This document shows positions 27,368 to 37,039 of a DNA stretch of 44,180 nt, piece after piece. This DNA is from Candidatus Parcubacteria bacterium. Lineage in GTDB: Bacteria; Patescibacteriota; Minisyncoccia; JAHIHE01; JAGLIN01. The stretch covers positions 1-44,180 of the forward strand of contig JAGLLA010000011.1 in NCBI GenBank assembly GCA_023140775.1, written 5' to 3'. A model generated the notes under the pieces. The model was not told the origin of the DNA and searched no databases. It saw only the letters and a program-made list of their open reading frames with translations. The translations under genes and the position numbers were made by a program. How positions within the stretch are numbered: the stretch's first letter is position 1; each line of letters begins with the position of its first letter.

Positions 27368-28981
27368 ATGATCGAGATTGAGACAATATTTGAAATGTTT
27401 GGAGGATTGGCGATTTTGCTCTACGGAATTCATCTTTCAGGCGTTAGTTTGCAGAAGATCCTAGGATTTAGATTGGAGGAAATTCTCACAAAAACCAACG
27501 ATAATCCGATAAGAGGTCTGACGATCGGTACAGGGATCACGGCTGTGATTCAAAGCAGTGGTACGACCATCACAATGCTAGTTGGATTTATCAGCGCTGG
27601 TCTTTTGACTTTTGGTTCGGCAATACCTGTGATGCTGGGGGCAAACATTGGAAGCACAATTACAACCCAATTAGCATCCTTTCAGATCGGTGTATATGCT
27701 TTGCCAATTTTGACCGTGGGGGTTGTGATTCACATCTTTTCAAGCGGAAAAATAAGAAAGAATATTGGTGAAGCTCTTGTGGGCTTTAGTTTTTTGTTTC
27801 TTGGTATGAATTTTATTTTTTCTAGTGCTCATTCTTTGTCTCATGATACTTTGGCAGTAAATTTGATAAATTCTTTTTCTTCTACGCCATTTGTCTATAT
27901 ATTTGTACTGGCAATTTTAACGTTGATAATTCAAAGTAGTAGTGCTACGTCTGTCGTTGTTGTTGCCTTGGGATTGACGCAAGCCATCGATCTTCAAATT
28001 GCACTTTTTATGATCTTGGGAGTTAATCTCGGTTCTAGTTTGAAAGTTATTTACATAGGAGCAAAAAGAAGAGGTTTTTTAAGTGATCTCGCTATAACTC
28101 ACATATTGCTCAATGCTATAGGGGTGATTATATTTGTGATGTTCTTCAAATATTTTATTTATGTAGCAAGTATTACTTCTTCTGACACAGGAAGACAAAT
28201 TGCAAATGCTCATACAATATACAATCTTGTCACAGCGTTGATCGTCCTCCCCTTTGTTCCTTTTGTTGTGAAATTGATTAATAAATATGCCCCAAAAGGC
28301 GAAATAGGAGAGTTGAAATTTTCTTATCTAAGTCGAAAACTTCTTTATACTCCTTCGGTCGCGCTTAGGCAGGCTAATCGCGCCGTGGTTGAAATGGCAA
28401 ACAAGACTTCAGAAATGCTTGAAATGTCAAGAGTAATATTTTTTGAAAATAAAATAGAGTTGCTGGAAAAAGTTGAAAATTATGAAAATGATGTAGACGA
28501 AATGACCGGAAAAATTTCAGAATATATGTCTCAAATTTCCCAACAAAATTTAAGTAAAAAAGACTTAATGAAACTTTATAGTCTCATGCATTCTGTGACA
28601 GATCTTGAACATTTGTCTGATCATATTTTGGCAGTTTCTGAATTATTTGTGGAATTAAAAGATGAGGATATAGAGTTTTCTGAAAAAGCAGATCGCGAGC
28701 TTACCGCGATATTTGGTAAATTAAGAATTATGCAGAATTTGGTGACAAAAGCCCTGGAAGAAGATAATTTACATCTTGCTCATGAAATTATTAAGCATGA
28801 GAATAAGGTAGACGAAATTGTGAAAAAATCTTATAGTAATCACCTTGAAAGAATGAACAAGGGAGTATGTTCGCTGGAAAAGGGAAAATATTTTGCTGAA
28901 ATTCTGATGAATCTAGAGAGAATTGGAGATCATTCGGATAATATCGCCTATGCAGTAGTTGACAGGTTCCGGTATAAATAA
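27368..28981 (+). CDS. Na/Pi cotransporter family protein with PhoU-like C-terminal domain
   Basis: GLAILLYGIHLSGVSLQ; GTGITAVIQSSGTTITMLVGFISAGLL; IQSSSATSVVVVALG duplicated QSS motifs; PhoU-like helical C-terminus. Confidence 0.92.
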   Translation: MIEIETIFEMFGGLAILLYGIHLSGVSLQKILGFRLEEILTKTNDNPIRGLTIGTGITAVIQSSGTTITMLVGFISAGLLTFGSAIPVMLGANIGSTITTQLASFQIGVYALPILTVGVVIHIFSSGKIRKNIGEALVGFSFLFLGMNFIFSSAHSLSHDTLAVNLINSFSSTPFVYIFVLAILTLIIQSSSATSVVVVALGLTQAIDLQIALFMILGVNLGSSLKVIYIGAKRRGFLSDLAITHILLNAIGVIIFVMFFKYFIYVASITSSDTGRQIANAHTIYNLVTALIVLPFVPFVVKLINKYAPKGEIGELKFSYLSRKLLYTPSVALRQANRAVVEMANKTSEMLEMSRVIFFENKIELLEKVENYENDVDEMTGKISEYMSQISQQNLSKKDLMKLYSLMHSVTDLEHLSDHILAVSELFVELKDEDIEFSEKADRELTAIFGKLRIMQNLVTKALEEDNLHLAHEIIKHENKVDEIVKKSYSNHLERMNKGVCSLEKGKYFAEILMNLERIGDHSDNIAYAVVDRFRYK

Positions 28982-29058
28982 AATCAGTAAAAATCTTGGA
29001 ATAAATAAAAGTGACATAAAGGTAATCAATACAAAAACAGGAGATTGATGTATAATGC

Positions 29059-29090
29059 TCTAGGAAAAGATATCCTAGGGTAATTTTTTT
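29059..29090 (+). terminator. Terminator-like hairpin
   Basis: CTAGGA-aaagata-TCCTAG followed by ggtaattttttt. Confidence 0.5.
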
Positions 29091-29163
29091 ATGTGAATTA
29101 GGTTATTTTTAGGCTTTTTGTTTTTTTTGTGATAAAATAAAGGTATAATTATTTATTTTATGT

Positions 29164-30135
29164 ATGATCGGAAATTGGATAGATGTGATAATCGTGATAT
29201 ATTTGTTATTTTGTTTTATTAATGGCACAAAACAAAAATTGTTTTTTTTGATTATTAATATAATAAGTTTCATAGTTTCTTTTGGGTTATCCTTTTTCGC
29301 TTATTCGGTTTTAGCGTCTGTATTTTTGATTTATTTTGAATTGAGTGAAGTTTATGCAAATATCATCGGATTTTTTATTAGTATATTGTTTTTCAGGGTG
29401 ATTACTGTTTTTATTTTAAATAGAACAATAGATCGTAAATTATTTACAATACCTAAAATAAAAATAAGAAGATTTATTTATGGATTAATCGCTACCTTAT
29501 ACGGCATGATTGTAATCTTTCTGATGATGTCAATTGTTCATTCATTTTATTTGCCGAGTCTTTTTAGGTCTGAACTTGACTCTTCTGCTTTTGGGAGTTT
29601 TGTAAAAACTGACCCTATAGGTATAAATCAAGATTTTGAGAAAATATTTGGCGATATTATAATAGAGACAACAAACGATATAGAGGCTTTGATGGATGTG
29701 CAAGATGCTGAACCTCCAATCGAGCTGGGTTTTCAAGTCTTTGATTTGCGAATTGAGAATAATTTGGAAAATGAAATGCTTCTATTGGTGAATAAAGAAC
29801 GGGAGTTGAGAGGATTTAAACCTCTAGTTGTGGATGATAAATTACGCGATGTTGCTAGAAATTATGGAAAGGATATGTTTGAGAGAGGGTATTTTGGGCA
29901 TATTGATCTTGAAGGAAGGGGTCCAGCTGACCGTATGAATCTGGGAGGAGTATTATTCACTGCTTCTGGTGAGAATCTTGCCTTGCAACCAAATCTTTCT
30001 ATCGCTCATGATGGGTTGATGAAAAGCGATGATCATAGAAAAAATATTCTCCACTTCTATTTTCACAGAATTGGAATTGGTGTGATCAACGGCGGAGAAA
30101 AAGGGATGATTTTCGTGCAAAATTTCGCTGATTAA
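29164..30135 (+). CDS. CvpA-like membrane domain fused to a CAP/SCP domain
   Basis: Four N-terminal TM segments with CvpA-like pattern; C-terminal NEMLLLVNKERELRGFKPLVVDDKLRDVARNYGKDMFERGYFGHIDLEG...GENLA...HRKNILHFYFHRIGIG. Confidence 0.88.
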   Translation: MIGNWIDVIIVIYLLFCFINGTKQKLFFLIINIISFIVSFGLSFFAYSVLASVFLIYFELSEVYANIIGFFISILFFRVITVFILNRTIDRKLFTIPKIKIRRFIYGLIATLYGMIVIFLMMSIVHSFYLPSLFRSELDSSAFGSFVKTDPIGINQDFEKIFGDIIIETTNDIEALMDVQDAEPPIELGFQVFDLRIENNLENEMLLLVNKERELRGFKPLVVDDKLRDVARNYGKDMFERGYFGHIDLEGRGPADRMNLGGVLFTASGENLALQPNLSIAHDGLMKSDDHRKNILHFYFHRIGIGVINGGEKGMIFVQNFAD

Positions 30136-30160
30136 GAAGTCTCTGAAAAACGCATTTTTT

Positions 30161-30195
30161 GTCATTTCTGAGAAGTTGGGAATCCAGGATTTAGT
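30161..30195 (+). repeat. Degenerate gtcatttctgagaa...gggaatccagg intergenic repeat
   Basis: Resembles the common gtcattc...gggaatcca repeat. Confidence 0.35.
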
Positions 30196-30255
30196 TCAAA
30201 AAATAAATAATCAGAAGAAAAACTTCTTTACTTATCAGGTCTTTTTTAAAAAAAT

Positions 30256-30363
30256 ATGAAAAAACATTCATCAAAAAAATGTATAAAAGGAAAAACTGCA
30301 TACAGGGTTTGTAGTACTTTCAGAAATAATTGTAAGAGAAAAACAATTAGAAAAAAAATATAG
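30256..30363 (+). CDS. Putative 35-aa highly basic Cys-containing microprotein
   Basis: MKKHSSKKCIKGKTAYRVCSTFRNNCKRKTIRKKI; below the ORF-track length cutoff; 14 Lys/Arg and 3 Cys. Confidence 0.3.
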   Translation: MKKHSSKKCIKGKTAYRVCSTFRNNCKRKTIRKKI

Positions 30364-30487
30364 AAGCACTTTGAATTATGTAATTATAATTTTTCATTTC
30401 ACGGAATTCGATAGCTGGCGAATCATTTTGAGAGACAATTTGATCGTGTTTTGTAATTTAAGGTAGTAATTAAATGTAACAGAGCCT

Positions 30488-31396
30488 ATGACAGACAGAA
30501 GAGATTTAAAATTAAATTTTTTAATTCAAATTATTATTGCTTTTTTGTTAACTGCTTTTTTTACGCTAGTCATCACGAATAGCATGATAACTGGAGATGT
30601 TTTTTATACAACAGAGCCCGTACAGTCTGTTTTCGTTCCTCCTCAAGCAGTCCCAGTGCAAGGAGCAAATTATCAATTTGCGCAAATTGATTTGTTCCAA
30701 TTTCTACTTTCTTTTTTTATTGCTACTTCTTTGATGCTTTTTTTTCTGAAGGCTTTTAGGGGGAAATTTCTTTTTGAATTCTTTTTTTCAGGTGCAATAA
30801 TTTTTGGAGCTCAGGGATTATTTGGAATTTTCTTTACGAAAGGAATTGCATTTTTTGCATCAGTGTTGATCGTTGTGATTCGATTTGTCTATCCAAGGAT
30901 ATGGACGCAAAATTTCATTATTATAATTGGAATGTCCGGAATTGCAGCCAGTCTCGGAACAGGTGTCAGTCCATTATTAGCTATAATAATACTTGTTCTG
31001 CTCTCGATATATGATGTAATCGCGGTATATAAAACTCGTCACATGGTTAAACTTTTTCAAGGTATGGCAAAAAGAGGAGCTGTTTTAGCAATTGTGATCC
31101 CCAAAAAACTTTCTTTGTGGTCTCGTAAATTTGATCTCATTAATTCGGAAAATAAAGATGAATTTATTTTTATTGGGACAGGGGATATTATTCTGCCATT
31201 ATTTTTTGCTGCTTCAACTTTTTTTCTGGGAGTCAAATTTTCAATTGCAATTATATTTGGGGCAATTATCGGATTTGTTGTCGATCATCTGATTTTTATC
31301 GTTCAAAAAGAGAAAAAACCAATACCAGCTCTTCCGGCAATAGCATTGTTCTCTATAGCTAGTTATTTGATTTCCTTATATTTATTCAATTCTTAG
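30488..31396 (+). CDS. Presenilin/signal peptide peptidase-like intramembrane aspartyl protease
   Basis: Polytopic; YD in LLSIYDVIAVYKTRHM, GxGD in FIGTGDIILPLFF, and PALPAIALF (PAL motif). Confidence 0.85.
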   Translation: MTDRRDLKLNFLIQIIIAFLLTAFFTLVITNSMITGDVFYTTEPVQSVFVPPQAVPVQGANYQFAQIDLFQFLLSFFIATSLMLFFLKAFRGKFLFEFFFSGAIIFGAQGLFGIFFTKGIAFFASVLIVVIRFVYPRIWTQNFIIIIGMSGIAASLGTGVSPLLAIIILVLLSIYDVIAVYKTRHMVKLFQGMAKRGAVLAIVIPKKLSLWSRKFDLINSENKDEFIFIGTGDIILPLFFAASTFFLGVKFSIAIIFGAIIGFVVDHLIFIVQKEKKPIPALPAIALFSIASYLISLYLFNS

Positions 31397-31435
31397 TCAT
31401 AATGTTCTAGTATTAATTTATAACAAAAAATATAA

Positions 31436-31864
31436 ATGTCAGATGAAAAAAGATTAAAGGTGATTATAAGAAGATTTTTTATCTTCCAAAAGTTTTTATT
31501 AAGTGGAATAAAATTATTATTTTCTAGGCCTTATTGGAAGAATAAAATAATAGTGAATTTGACAGTTTCGAGTTTATTTTTAAATTTTTCTTTATTAATT
31601 TATTTATTTTATAACCAGATAAATGGAAATTATCCAATAATTCTTCATTATAATTTCATTTTTGGTGATGATTATCGAGGAGACTATGAGCAGATCTATT
31701 TAATTTTTACAGTCGGATTAATTGTCATTATCATAAATTCAATTTTGGGTTATATTTTATATTTAAGAGAAAAATTAGCTTCTTATTTTCTTATGTTTAG
31801 CGCTTTCGTGGTGCAAGTATTTTTACTTGTTGCTGGATATTTAATCATTTCAATAAATTCATAA
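31436..31864 (+). CDS. Hypothetical membrane protein, three or four TM
   Basis: Hydrophobic segments; no recognised family. Confidence 0.6.
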   Translation: MSDEKRLKVIIRRFFIFQKFLLSGIKLLFSRPYWKNKIIVNLTVSSLFLNFSLLIYLFYNQINGNYPIILHYNFIFGDDYRGDYEQIYLIFTVGLIVIIINSILGYILYLREKLASYFLMFSAFVVQVFLLVAGYLIISINS

Positions 31865-31881
31865 AATAACTGGATGTAAGA

Positions 31882-31911
31882 TCAATAATCGTCTATTAGG
31901 GCGATTATTGA
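31882..31911 (+). terminator. Terminator-like hairpin upstream of uvrA
   Basis: TCAATAATCG-tctattaggg-CGATTATTGA. Confidence 0.5.
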
Positions 31912-31989
31912 TTGATAGGGTTTTGTTATTGGCAAAATAATAAAAGTAGATTAAGATTATAAAGCAGTATATGTTAATTATTTTTAAAT

Positions 31990-34803
31990 ATGAATAAAAT
32001 AATCATCAAAGGTGCTCGAGAGCATAATTTGAAAAATATTGATCTTGAACTTCCACGTGATAAATTCATTGTTTTTACAGGTATATCGGGATCTGGAAAA
32101 TCTACGCTGGCTTTTGATACAATTTTTGCTGAAGGTCAGAGGAGATATCTAGAAAGTCTTTCAAGCTATGCTCGTCAGTTTCTGGGACAAATGGAAAAGC
32201 CTGATGTTGATCACATTGAAGGTCTTTCTCCGACGATTTCGATAAGTCAAAAAGCGACCTCCCATAATCCACGTTCCACGGTGGGAACAATCACGGAGAT
32301 CTATGATTATATGCGACTTTTTTTTGCAAAGATTGGAGTTCCACATTGTGTAAACTGTCAAAAACAAATTACTGCGATGACCGTGGAGCAAATGATTGAT
32401 AATATTTTAGATAAATTTGAAGGGAAAAAAATTAAAATTTTTTCTCCTATAGTTCGTGGCAAGAAAGGGGAGTATCTTCAGCTTCTGAATGATATTTACA
32501 AAAAGGGATATCACAAAGCGAGAATTGATGGAAAGCTCGTTGGCTTGGATGAGAAAATTGATTTGGCGCGATATAAGATACATCGGATCGATATTTTCAT
32601 TGATGAAATTGTGATTAACGAAGAAAATTTAAGTCGAATTTTTGAAGATGTTGAGCAGGCTGTGAACTTGTCCGATGGGTTAATGTCAGTTGTTTCTGGC
32701 AGAGATGAATTGATAATGAACAAAAAGCTGTCGTGTTACGATTGTGGAATTGCTTTTGTTGATATTGAACCTCGACTATTTTCTTTTAATAGTCCTTATG
32801 GGGCATGTCCTAATTGCAATGGTCTTGGCAATAAGATGGAAATTGATGCGAAACTTGTCATCCCTGATCACAACAAAACGATCAGTGAAGGAGGTGTTTT
32901 GCCTTGGAGTTATAAGTCGAACAATTATTATGGTTCGCTTTTGGATTCTATTGCGCAACAATTCCAGATTCCTTTGAACGTCAGATTAAAAGACATTCCC
33001 AAAGAAAAATTGGATATAATCTTATATGGCGGAAAGGAGGAGGAGCAGCTTGAAGTTCGATATTATACGAAAAAGGGAAGTAATGTCTTCCACTTGAAAT
33101 TTAACGGGCTTGTTAATGATCTGAAAAGAAGATATTTCAAAACTGATTCCTCGGCTGTCAGAAAAGAAATTGAAAAATATATGAGCATAAGTTCTTGTAA
33201 AACTTGTTTGGGGTCAAGATTAAAAACAGAAGCCCTGTCTGTCAAAGTTCATGGAAAGAATATTGCCGAAATTTCTGCTATGTCCATCAATCATTCTTTT
33301 GAATATTTCCGTAATCTGAAATTGAGCAAAAGAGAGGAGTTAACCGTAGGAAAGGTGGTTGTTGAAATTACAAATCGATTAGGTTTTTTGGTAGATGTTG
33401 GATTGAATTATTTGACGCTTGATCGAACAGGAACCACTTTGGCAGGAGGAGAGGCGCAAAGAATTCGCCTGGCATCGCAAATTGGCAGCGCTCTAGTGGG
33501 AGTTCTTTATGTCCTTGATGAGCCTTCAATTGGACTTCATGCCAGAGACAATAGGAAGCTTTTGGATACTTTGAAGCATTTGAGAGAGATCGGGAATACT
33601 TTGATCGTCATTGAACATGACGAGGAAACAATGAGAGAGGCAGACTATTTAGTTGATATTGGACCAGGAGCTGGAGCTCGCGGTGGAGAAATCGTTTTTG
33701 CTGGAAGTTACAGTGGAATTTTGAAGTGCAAAGATTCAATCACAGGACAATATCTTTCTGGAAAAAAGAAAATTGAAGTACCCAAAGTCAAAAGAAAAAT
33801 GGGCAAGAACTTTTTGACGGTTTACAAGGCGACGGAAAATAATTTGAAAAATATCGATGTGAGTTTTCCTCTGCGGTCTTTTGTTTGCGTGACGGGCGTT
33901 TCCGGAAGTGGAAAATCAAGTTTAGTAAATGAAGTTTTGTATAAATCACTAGCAAGAAAACTTCACCATTCTTTGCAAAAACCAGGAGCGCATCAAAAAA
34001 TTGAAGGAGTCGAAAACATTGACAAGATTATTCAAATTGATCAATCGGCGATTGGCAGAACTCCGCGCAGTAATCCAGCGACATACACGGGTCTTTTCAC
34101 GCCAATTAGAGAAATTTTCACATTAACAAAAGAGGCAAAGGCGCGGGGTTATCAGCCTGGTAGATTTAGCTTTAATGTTGCGGGTGGAAGATGTGAAGTT
34201 TGTAAAGGTGAAGGATTTATCAAAGTTGAAATGCAGTTTCTTCCCGATGTCTATCTGCCATGCGAGATTTGTGAGGGAAAAAGATATAATCAAGAAAGCT
34301 TGAAAATAAAATATAAGGGAAAAAATATTGCTGAGGTCTTGGAAATGACAGTGGAAGAAGCAGTAAATTTTTGGAAAGATGTTCCTCAGGTTTATGATGT
34401 CTTGAAAATATTAAAAGAAGTGGGATTGGGCTATATTCATCTTGGGCAAGCTGCCACAACGCTTTCCGGAGGAGAGGCGCAAAGAATCAAGCTGGCAGCT
34501 GAACTTTCCAGAAAAGCAACTGGTAGAACTTTGTATATTCTTGACGAGCCGACCACGGGTCTTCATTTTGATGATATAAAAAAGTTATTAGATGTTTTGA
34601 ATCGTCTTGTTGATGGCGGGAATACGGTCGTGGTCATTGAGCATAATTTGGATGTCATCAAGTCTGCTGATTATATCATTGATCTTGGTCCCGAAGGAGG
34701 AGAAGATGGTGGCAGAGTTGTTGTCACAGGGACCCCTGAAGAAGTGGTAAGACACAAGGAATCATTCACGGGTATTGCTTTGAAGGAGCTATTTAAAAAA
34801 TAA
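31990..34803 (+). CDS. uvrA: Excinuclease ABC subunit A
   Basis: [69 protein letters not shown]; two ABC ATPase units, zinc fingers. Confidence 0.99.
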   Translation: MNKIIIKGAREHNLKNIDLELPRDKFIVFTGISGSGKSTLAFDTIFAEGQRRYLESLSSYARQFLGQMEKPDVDHIEGLSPTISISQKATSHNPRSTVGTITEIYDYMRLFFAKIGVPHCVNCQKQITAMTVEQMIDNILDKFEGKKIKIFSPIVRGKKGEYLQLLNDIYKKGYHKARIDGKLVGLDEKIDLARYKIHRIDIFIDEIVINEENLSRIFEDVEQAVNLSDGLMSVVSGRDELIMNKKLSCYDCGIAFVDIEPRLFSFNSPYGACPNCNGLGNKMEIDAKLVIPDHNKTISEGGVLPWSYKSNNYYGSLLDSIAQQFQIPLNVRLKDIPKEKLDIILYGGKEEEQLEVRYYTKKGSNVFHLKFNGLVNDLKRRYFKTDSSAVRKEIEKYMSISSCKTCLGSRLKTEALSVKVHGKNIAEISAMSINHSFEYFRNLKLSKREELTVGKVVVEITNRLGFLVDVGLNYLTLDRTGTTLAGGEAQRIRLASQIGSALVGVLYVLDEPSIGLHARDNRKLLDTLKHLREIGNTLIVIEHDEETMREADYLVDIGPGAGARGGEIVFAGSYSGILKCKDSITGQYLSGKKKIEVPKVKRKMGKNFLTVYKATENNLKNIDVSFPLRSFVCVTGVSGSGKSSLVNEVLYKSLARKLHHSLQKPGAHQKIEGVENIDKIIQIDQSAIGRTPRSNPATYTGLFTPIREIFTLTKEAKARGYQPGRFSFNVAGGRCEVCKGEGFIKVEMQFLPDVYLPCEICEGKRYNQESLKIKYKGKNIAEVLEMTVEEAVNFWKDVPQVYDVLKILKEVGLGYIHLGQAATTLSGGEAQRIKLAAELSRKATGRTLYILDEPTTGLHFDDIKKLLDVLNRLVDGGNTVVVIEHNLDVIKSADYIIDLGPEGGEDGGRVVVTGTPEEVVRHKESFTGIALKELFKK

Positions 34804-34923
34804 AAAACAGCATAGATGCTGTAGCTTTAGAAGTGGAGGAAGTGGGAGGTGTTTGTTTGTGTAATTGTTTTGTATTACACCACCTCCCACTTTATTGTTT
34901 TTGTATGTCGAGTGCACTTATTA
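34802..34923 (-). ncRNA. Candidate structured ncRNA C (novel)
   Basis: Minus strand: TTGACA(34958-34953)-17 nt-TACTCT(34935-34930); hairpin GTGGGAGGTGgtgtaata...CACCTCCCAC; linker TTCCTCCACTTCTAAAG; terminator ACAGCAtctaTGCTGTTTTTT. Confidence 0.6.
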
Positions 34924-34929
34924 AGAATA

Positions 34930-34958
34930 AGAGTATCATAAATACAATATTTTGTCAA
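34930..34958 (-). promoter_or_regulatory. Sigma70-type promoter for ncRNA C
   Basis: TTGACA, 17-nt spacer, TACTCT on the minus strand. Confidence 0.65.
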
Positions 34959-35009
34959 GAGCTAAAATTCAAACCATGAAATTTATCTGTTTATCCAGTT
35001 TTTAAAAAT

Positions 35010-35323
35010 AAAAAAACAGGCCTCTGCCTTTTTGTATGATGAAAAGTGGAAGAGTGGGCATTGCTTATTTTGTTAATAAGCTTAAAATTGTATTTTAAAA
35101 TACCCACTTTCCTTTGGTCAAAAGAGATAAATATAATTTGAAGGGAGAATAAGGTGATGTTATTTCAGGCATTAAATTTTCCTGAGTTTTGTAGCGAATC
35201 CGGCTAACTCACACCTCTCCTTTTCTCCTTCGTCTTTCCTCTTTTCTTCTTTACAGGGATCCCTCTGGATCCCTTCTTATTTGGCTAATCTGTGTTACCT
35301 TACAGCTGGCAACTTTGACTAGC
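35010..35323 (-). ncRNA. Candidate structured ncRNA B (novel)
   Basis: Minus strand: TTGACA(35358-35353), weak -10 TACGTT; hairpins GTTGCC/GGTAAC, GGGATCC/GGATCCC, TCAGG/CCTGA, GTGGGTATT/AATGCCCAC; about 45-nt purine-rich stretch; terminator AGGCagaGGCCTGTTTTTTT. Confidence 0.6.
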
Positions 35324-35407
35324 ATTAATAACGTATCATACATCAAATAACTTGTCAACCCTTTCGTTGTGGATAAAAAAACGAAATTTTATAATAATCT
35401 AAATATC

Positions 35408-35446
35408 AAAAAACTAGTCAATTTCTGAATTGACTAGTTTTTTTGA
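35408..35446. terminator. Bidirectional-type terminator after prfA
   Basis: aaaaaactagtcaatttctgaattgactagttttttt. Confidence 0.85.
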
Positions 35447-35461
35447 ATATACGAATCTAAA

Positions 35462-36523
35462 TTATTTTTCTCTCAGCTCTTGTTCAGCTAGCGAAAGAGA
35501 ATCGATGATATTTTCAATATTTCCTTCGAGAACATTTTCAATTTCGTGCCAACTTTTTTTGATGCGGTGATCAGTAATTCGGTCTTGGGGAAAATTATAA
35601 GTCCTGATTTTTTCACTTCGGTCACCAGTTCCGATTTGACTTTTTCGTGCTCCGGATTCGGCTTTTTCTCTTTTTTCTTCTTCAATCGCCACAAGTCTAG
35701 AACGCAGAATTTGCATTGCTTTCGCCTTGTTTTTGAGTTGTGATTTTTCATCTTGACAGGAAACAACTAATCCACTTGGAGCATGAGTAATTCTGATGGC
35801 TGAGTCGGTGGTGTTGACGCTTTGCCCTCCTGGACCAGATGAACGGAAGACGTCAATTTTCAAATCTTCACTCTTGATCACTAAATCAGTTTCTTCAGCT
35901 TGAGGCAGTACGACAACTGTGACAGTTGAGGTGTGAATCCTTCCTTGTTTTTCGGTTTCTGGAGTTCTCTGGACTCGATGTACTCCACTTTCAAATTTCA
36001 TTTTTGAATAGACATCTTGACCGTTGATCTCGAAGATAATTTCCTTGAACCCGCCAACAGTGCTTCGATTTGAATTTAAGATGATTATTTTCCAACCATT
36101 CTGTTTTTCAACGAATTTTGCATACATCCGAAAAAGTTCACTGGCAAATAAACCAGCTTCGTCTCCACCAGCCCCGGCTCTAATTTCAACTATGACATCT
36201 TTTTCATCTTTTGGATCTTTTGGTATTATCAAAGATTTAATTTCTTTTTTAATCTCGGCAAGCTTTTTTTCTAGATATTCGTTTTCTTCACGGGCAAGTT
36301 CGATCAGCTCTTTGTCACTCTCTTCTTTAACAATTTGCTTATTTTCTTCAATTTCTTTTTCTGTCTTGAGATATTGTTCATATTCATCAACGATCTCTTT
36401 TAGCTTGCTCTGTTTTTTGCTAAGATCTTTGAATTTTTTTGCATCAAAAACAGCCTCATTACTACTGAGTTCTTTGGTAATTTGATCGTATTCTTTTTTT
36501 ATTATTTCCAGCTTATTTTTCAT
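35462..36523 (-). CDS. prfA: Peptide chain release factor 1
   Basis: [43 protein letters not shown] (GGQ); [14 protein letters not shown]. Confidence 0.98.
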   Translation of the reverse strand: MKNKLEIIKKEYDQITKELSSNEAVFDAKKFKDLSKKQSKLKEIVDEYEQYLKTEKEIEENKQIVKEESDKELIELAREENEYLEKKLAEIKKEIKSLIIPKDPKDEKDVIVEIRAGAGGDEAGLFASELFRMYAKFVEKQNGWKIIILNSNRSTVGGFKEIIFEINGQDVYSKMKFESGVHRVQRTPETEKQGRIHTSTVTVVVLPQAEETDLVIKSEDLKIDVFRSSGPGGQSVNTTDSAIRITHAPSGLVVSCQDEKSQLKNKAKAMQILRSRLVAIEEEKREKAESGARKSQIGTGDRSEKIRTYNFPQDRITDHRIKKSWHEIENVLEGNIENIIDSLSLAEQELREK

Positions 36524-36536
36524 GTTTTTATATATG

Positions 36537-36587
36537 AAATGACCCTATTTTTCCTATATGAATAATATAAGTAAAATAGGGTCATTT
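36537..36587 (-). promoter_or_regulatory. Perfect 15-bp inverted repeat between rpmE and prfA
   Basis: aaatgaccctatttt ... aaaatagggtcattt with a 21-nt loop, 13 nt upstream of the prfA ATG and 10 nt after the rpmE stop. Confidence 0.7.
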
Positions 36588-36597
36588 ATGATTACGG

Positions 36598-36894
36598 TTA
36601 TTTTTCAGTTTTGGCATCTTCGATCTTTTGCTTGGCTTCAATTTTCTTCTTTGATTTTTCTTCTCGTTTTGTCGCTTTTGACCTGAGGGAATCTTTCTTT
36701 TGCTCTTCCATCTTTTTGAATCTCTCAACTCTTCCTGTAGAATCAACAATTTTTTGTTTTCCAGTATAAACAGGATGACATGAGCCACACACTTCAATGC
36801 TTATGGTTGCGATGGTCGATTTGGTCGTAAAAGCATTTCCACAAACACATTTGACGTTACATTCTTCATACTTTGGATGTATATCTTTTTTCAT
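36598..36894 (-). CDS. rpmE: 50S ribosomal protein L31 with extended charged C-terminus
   Basis: [28 protein letters not shown]...[24 protein letters not shown] then a Lys/Glu-rich tail. Confidence 0.95.
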   Translation of the reverse strand: MKKDIHPKYEECNVKCVCGNAFTTKSTIATISIEVCGSCHPVYTGKQKIVDSTGRVERFKKMEEQKKDSLRSKATKREEKSKKKIEAKQKIEDAKTEK

Positions 36895-37039
36895 ACTTTA
36901 TTTTTGAAATATAATTAAATTCACATTTTTTAAATGCAAGCAAATTCTAACAGATATTTTTCATTTTGGCAAGTACTTGCGAAAATATTAATGAAAACCC
37001 TAAGTATACAATAGATTGAGTGATTCATTTGAATAGCTC

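Noticed and set aside
35010-35323. RNase P RNA, because of GAGGAAAGACG
   Set aside because: Only a short resemblance to the conserved GAGGAAAGUC; the matching P4 partner and other conserved blocks were not found.
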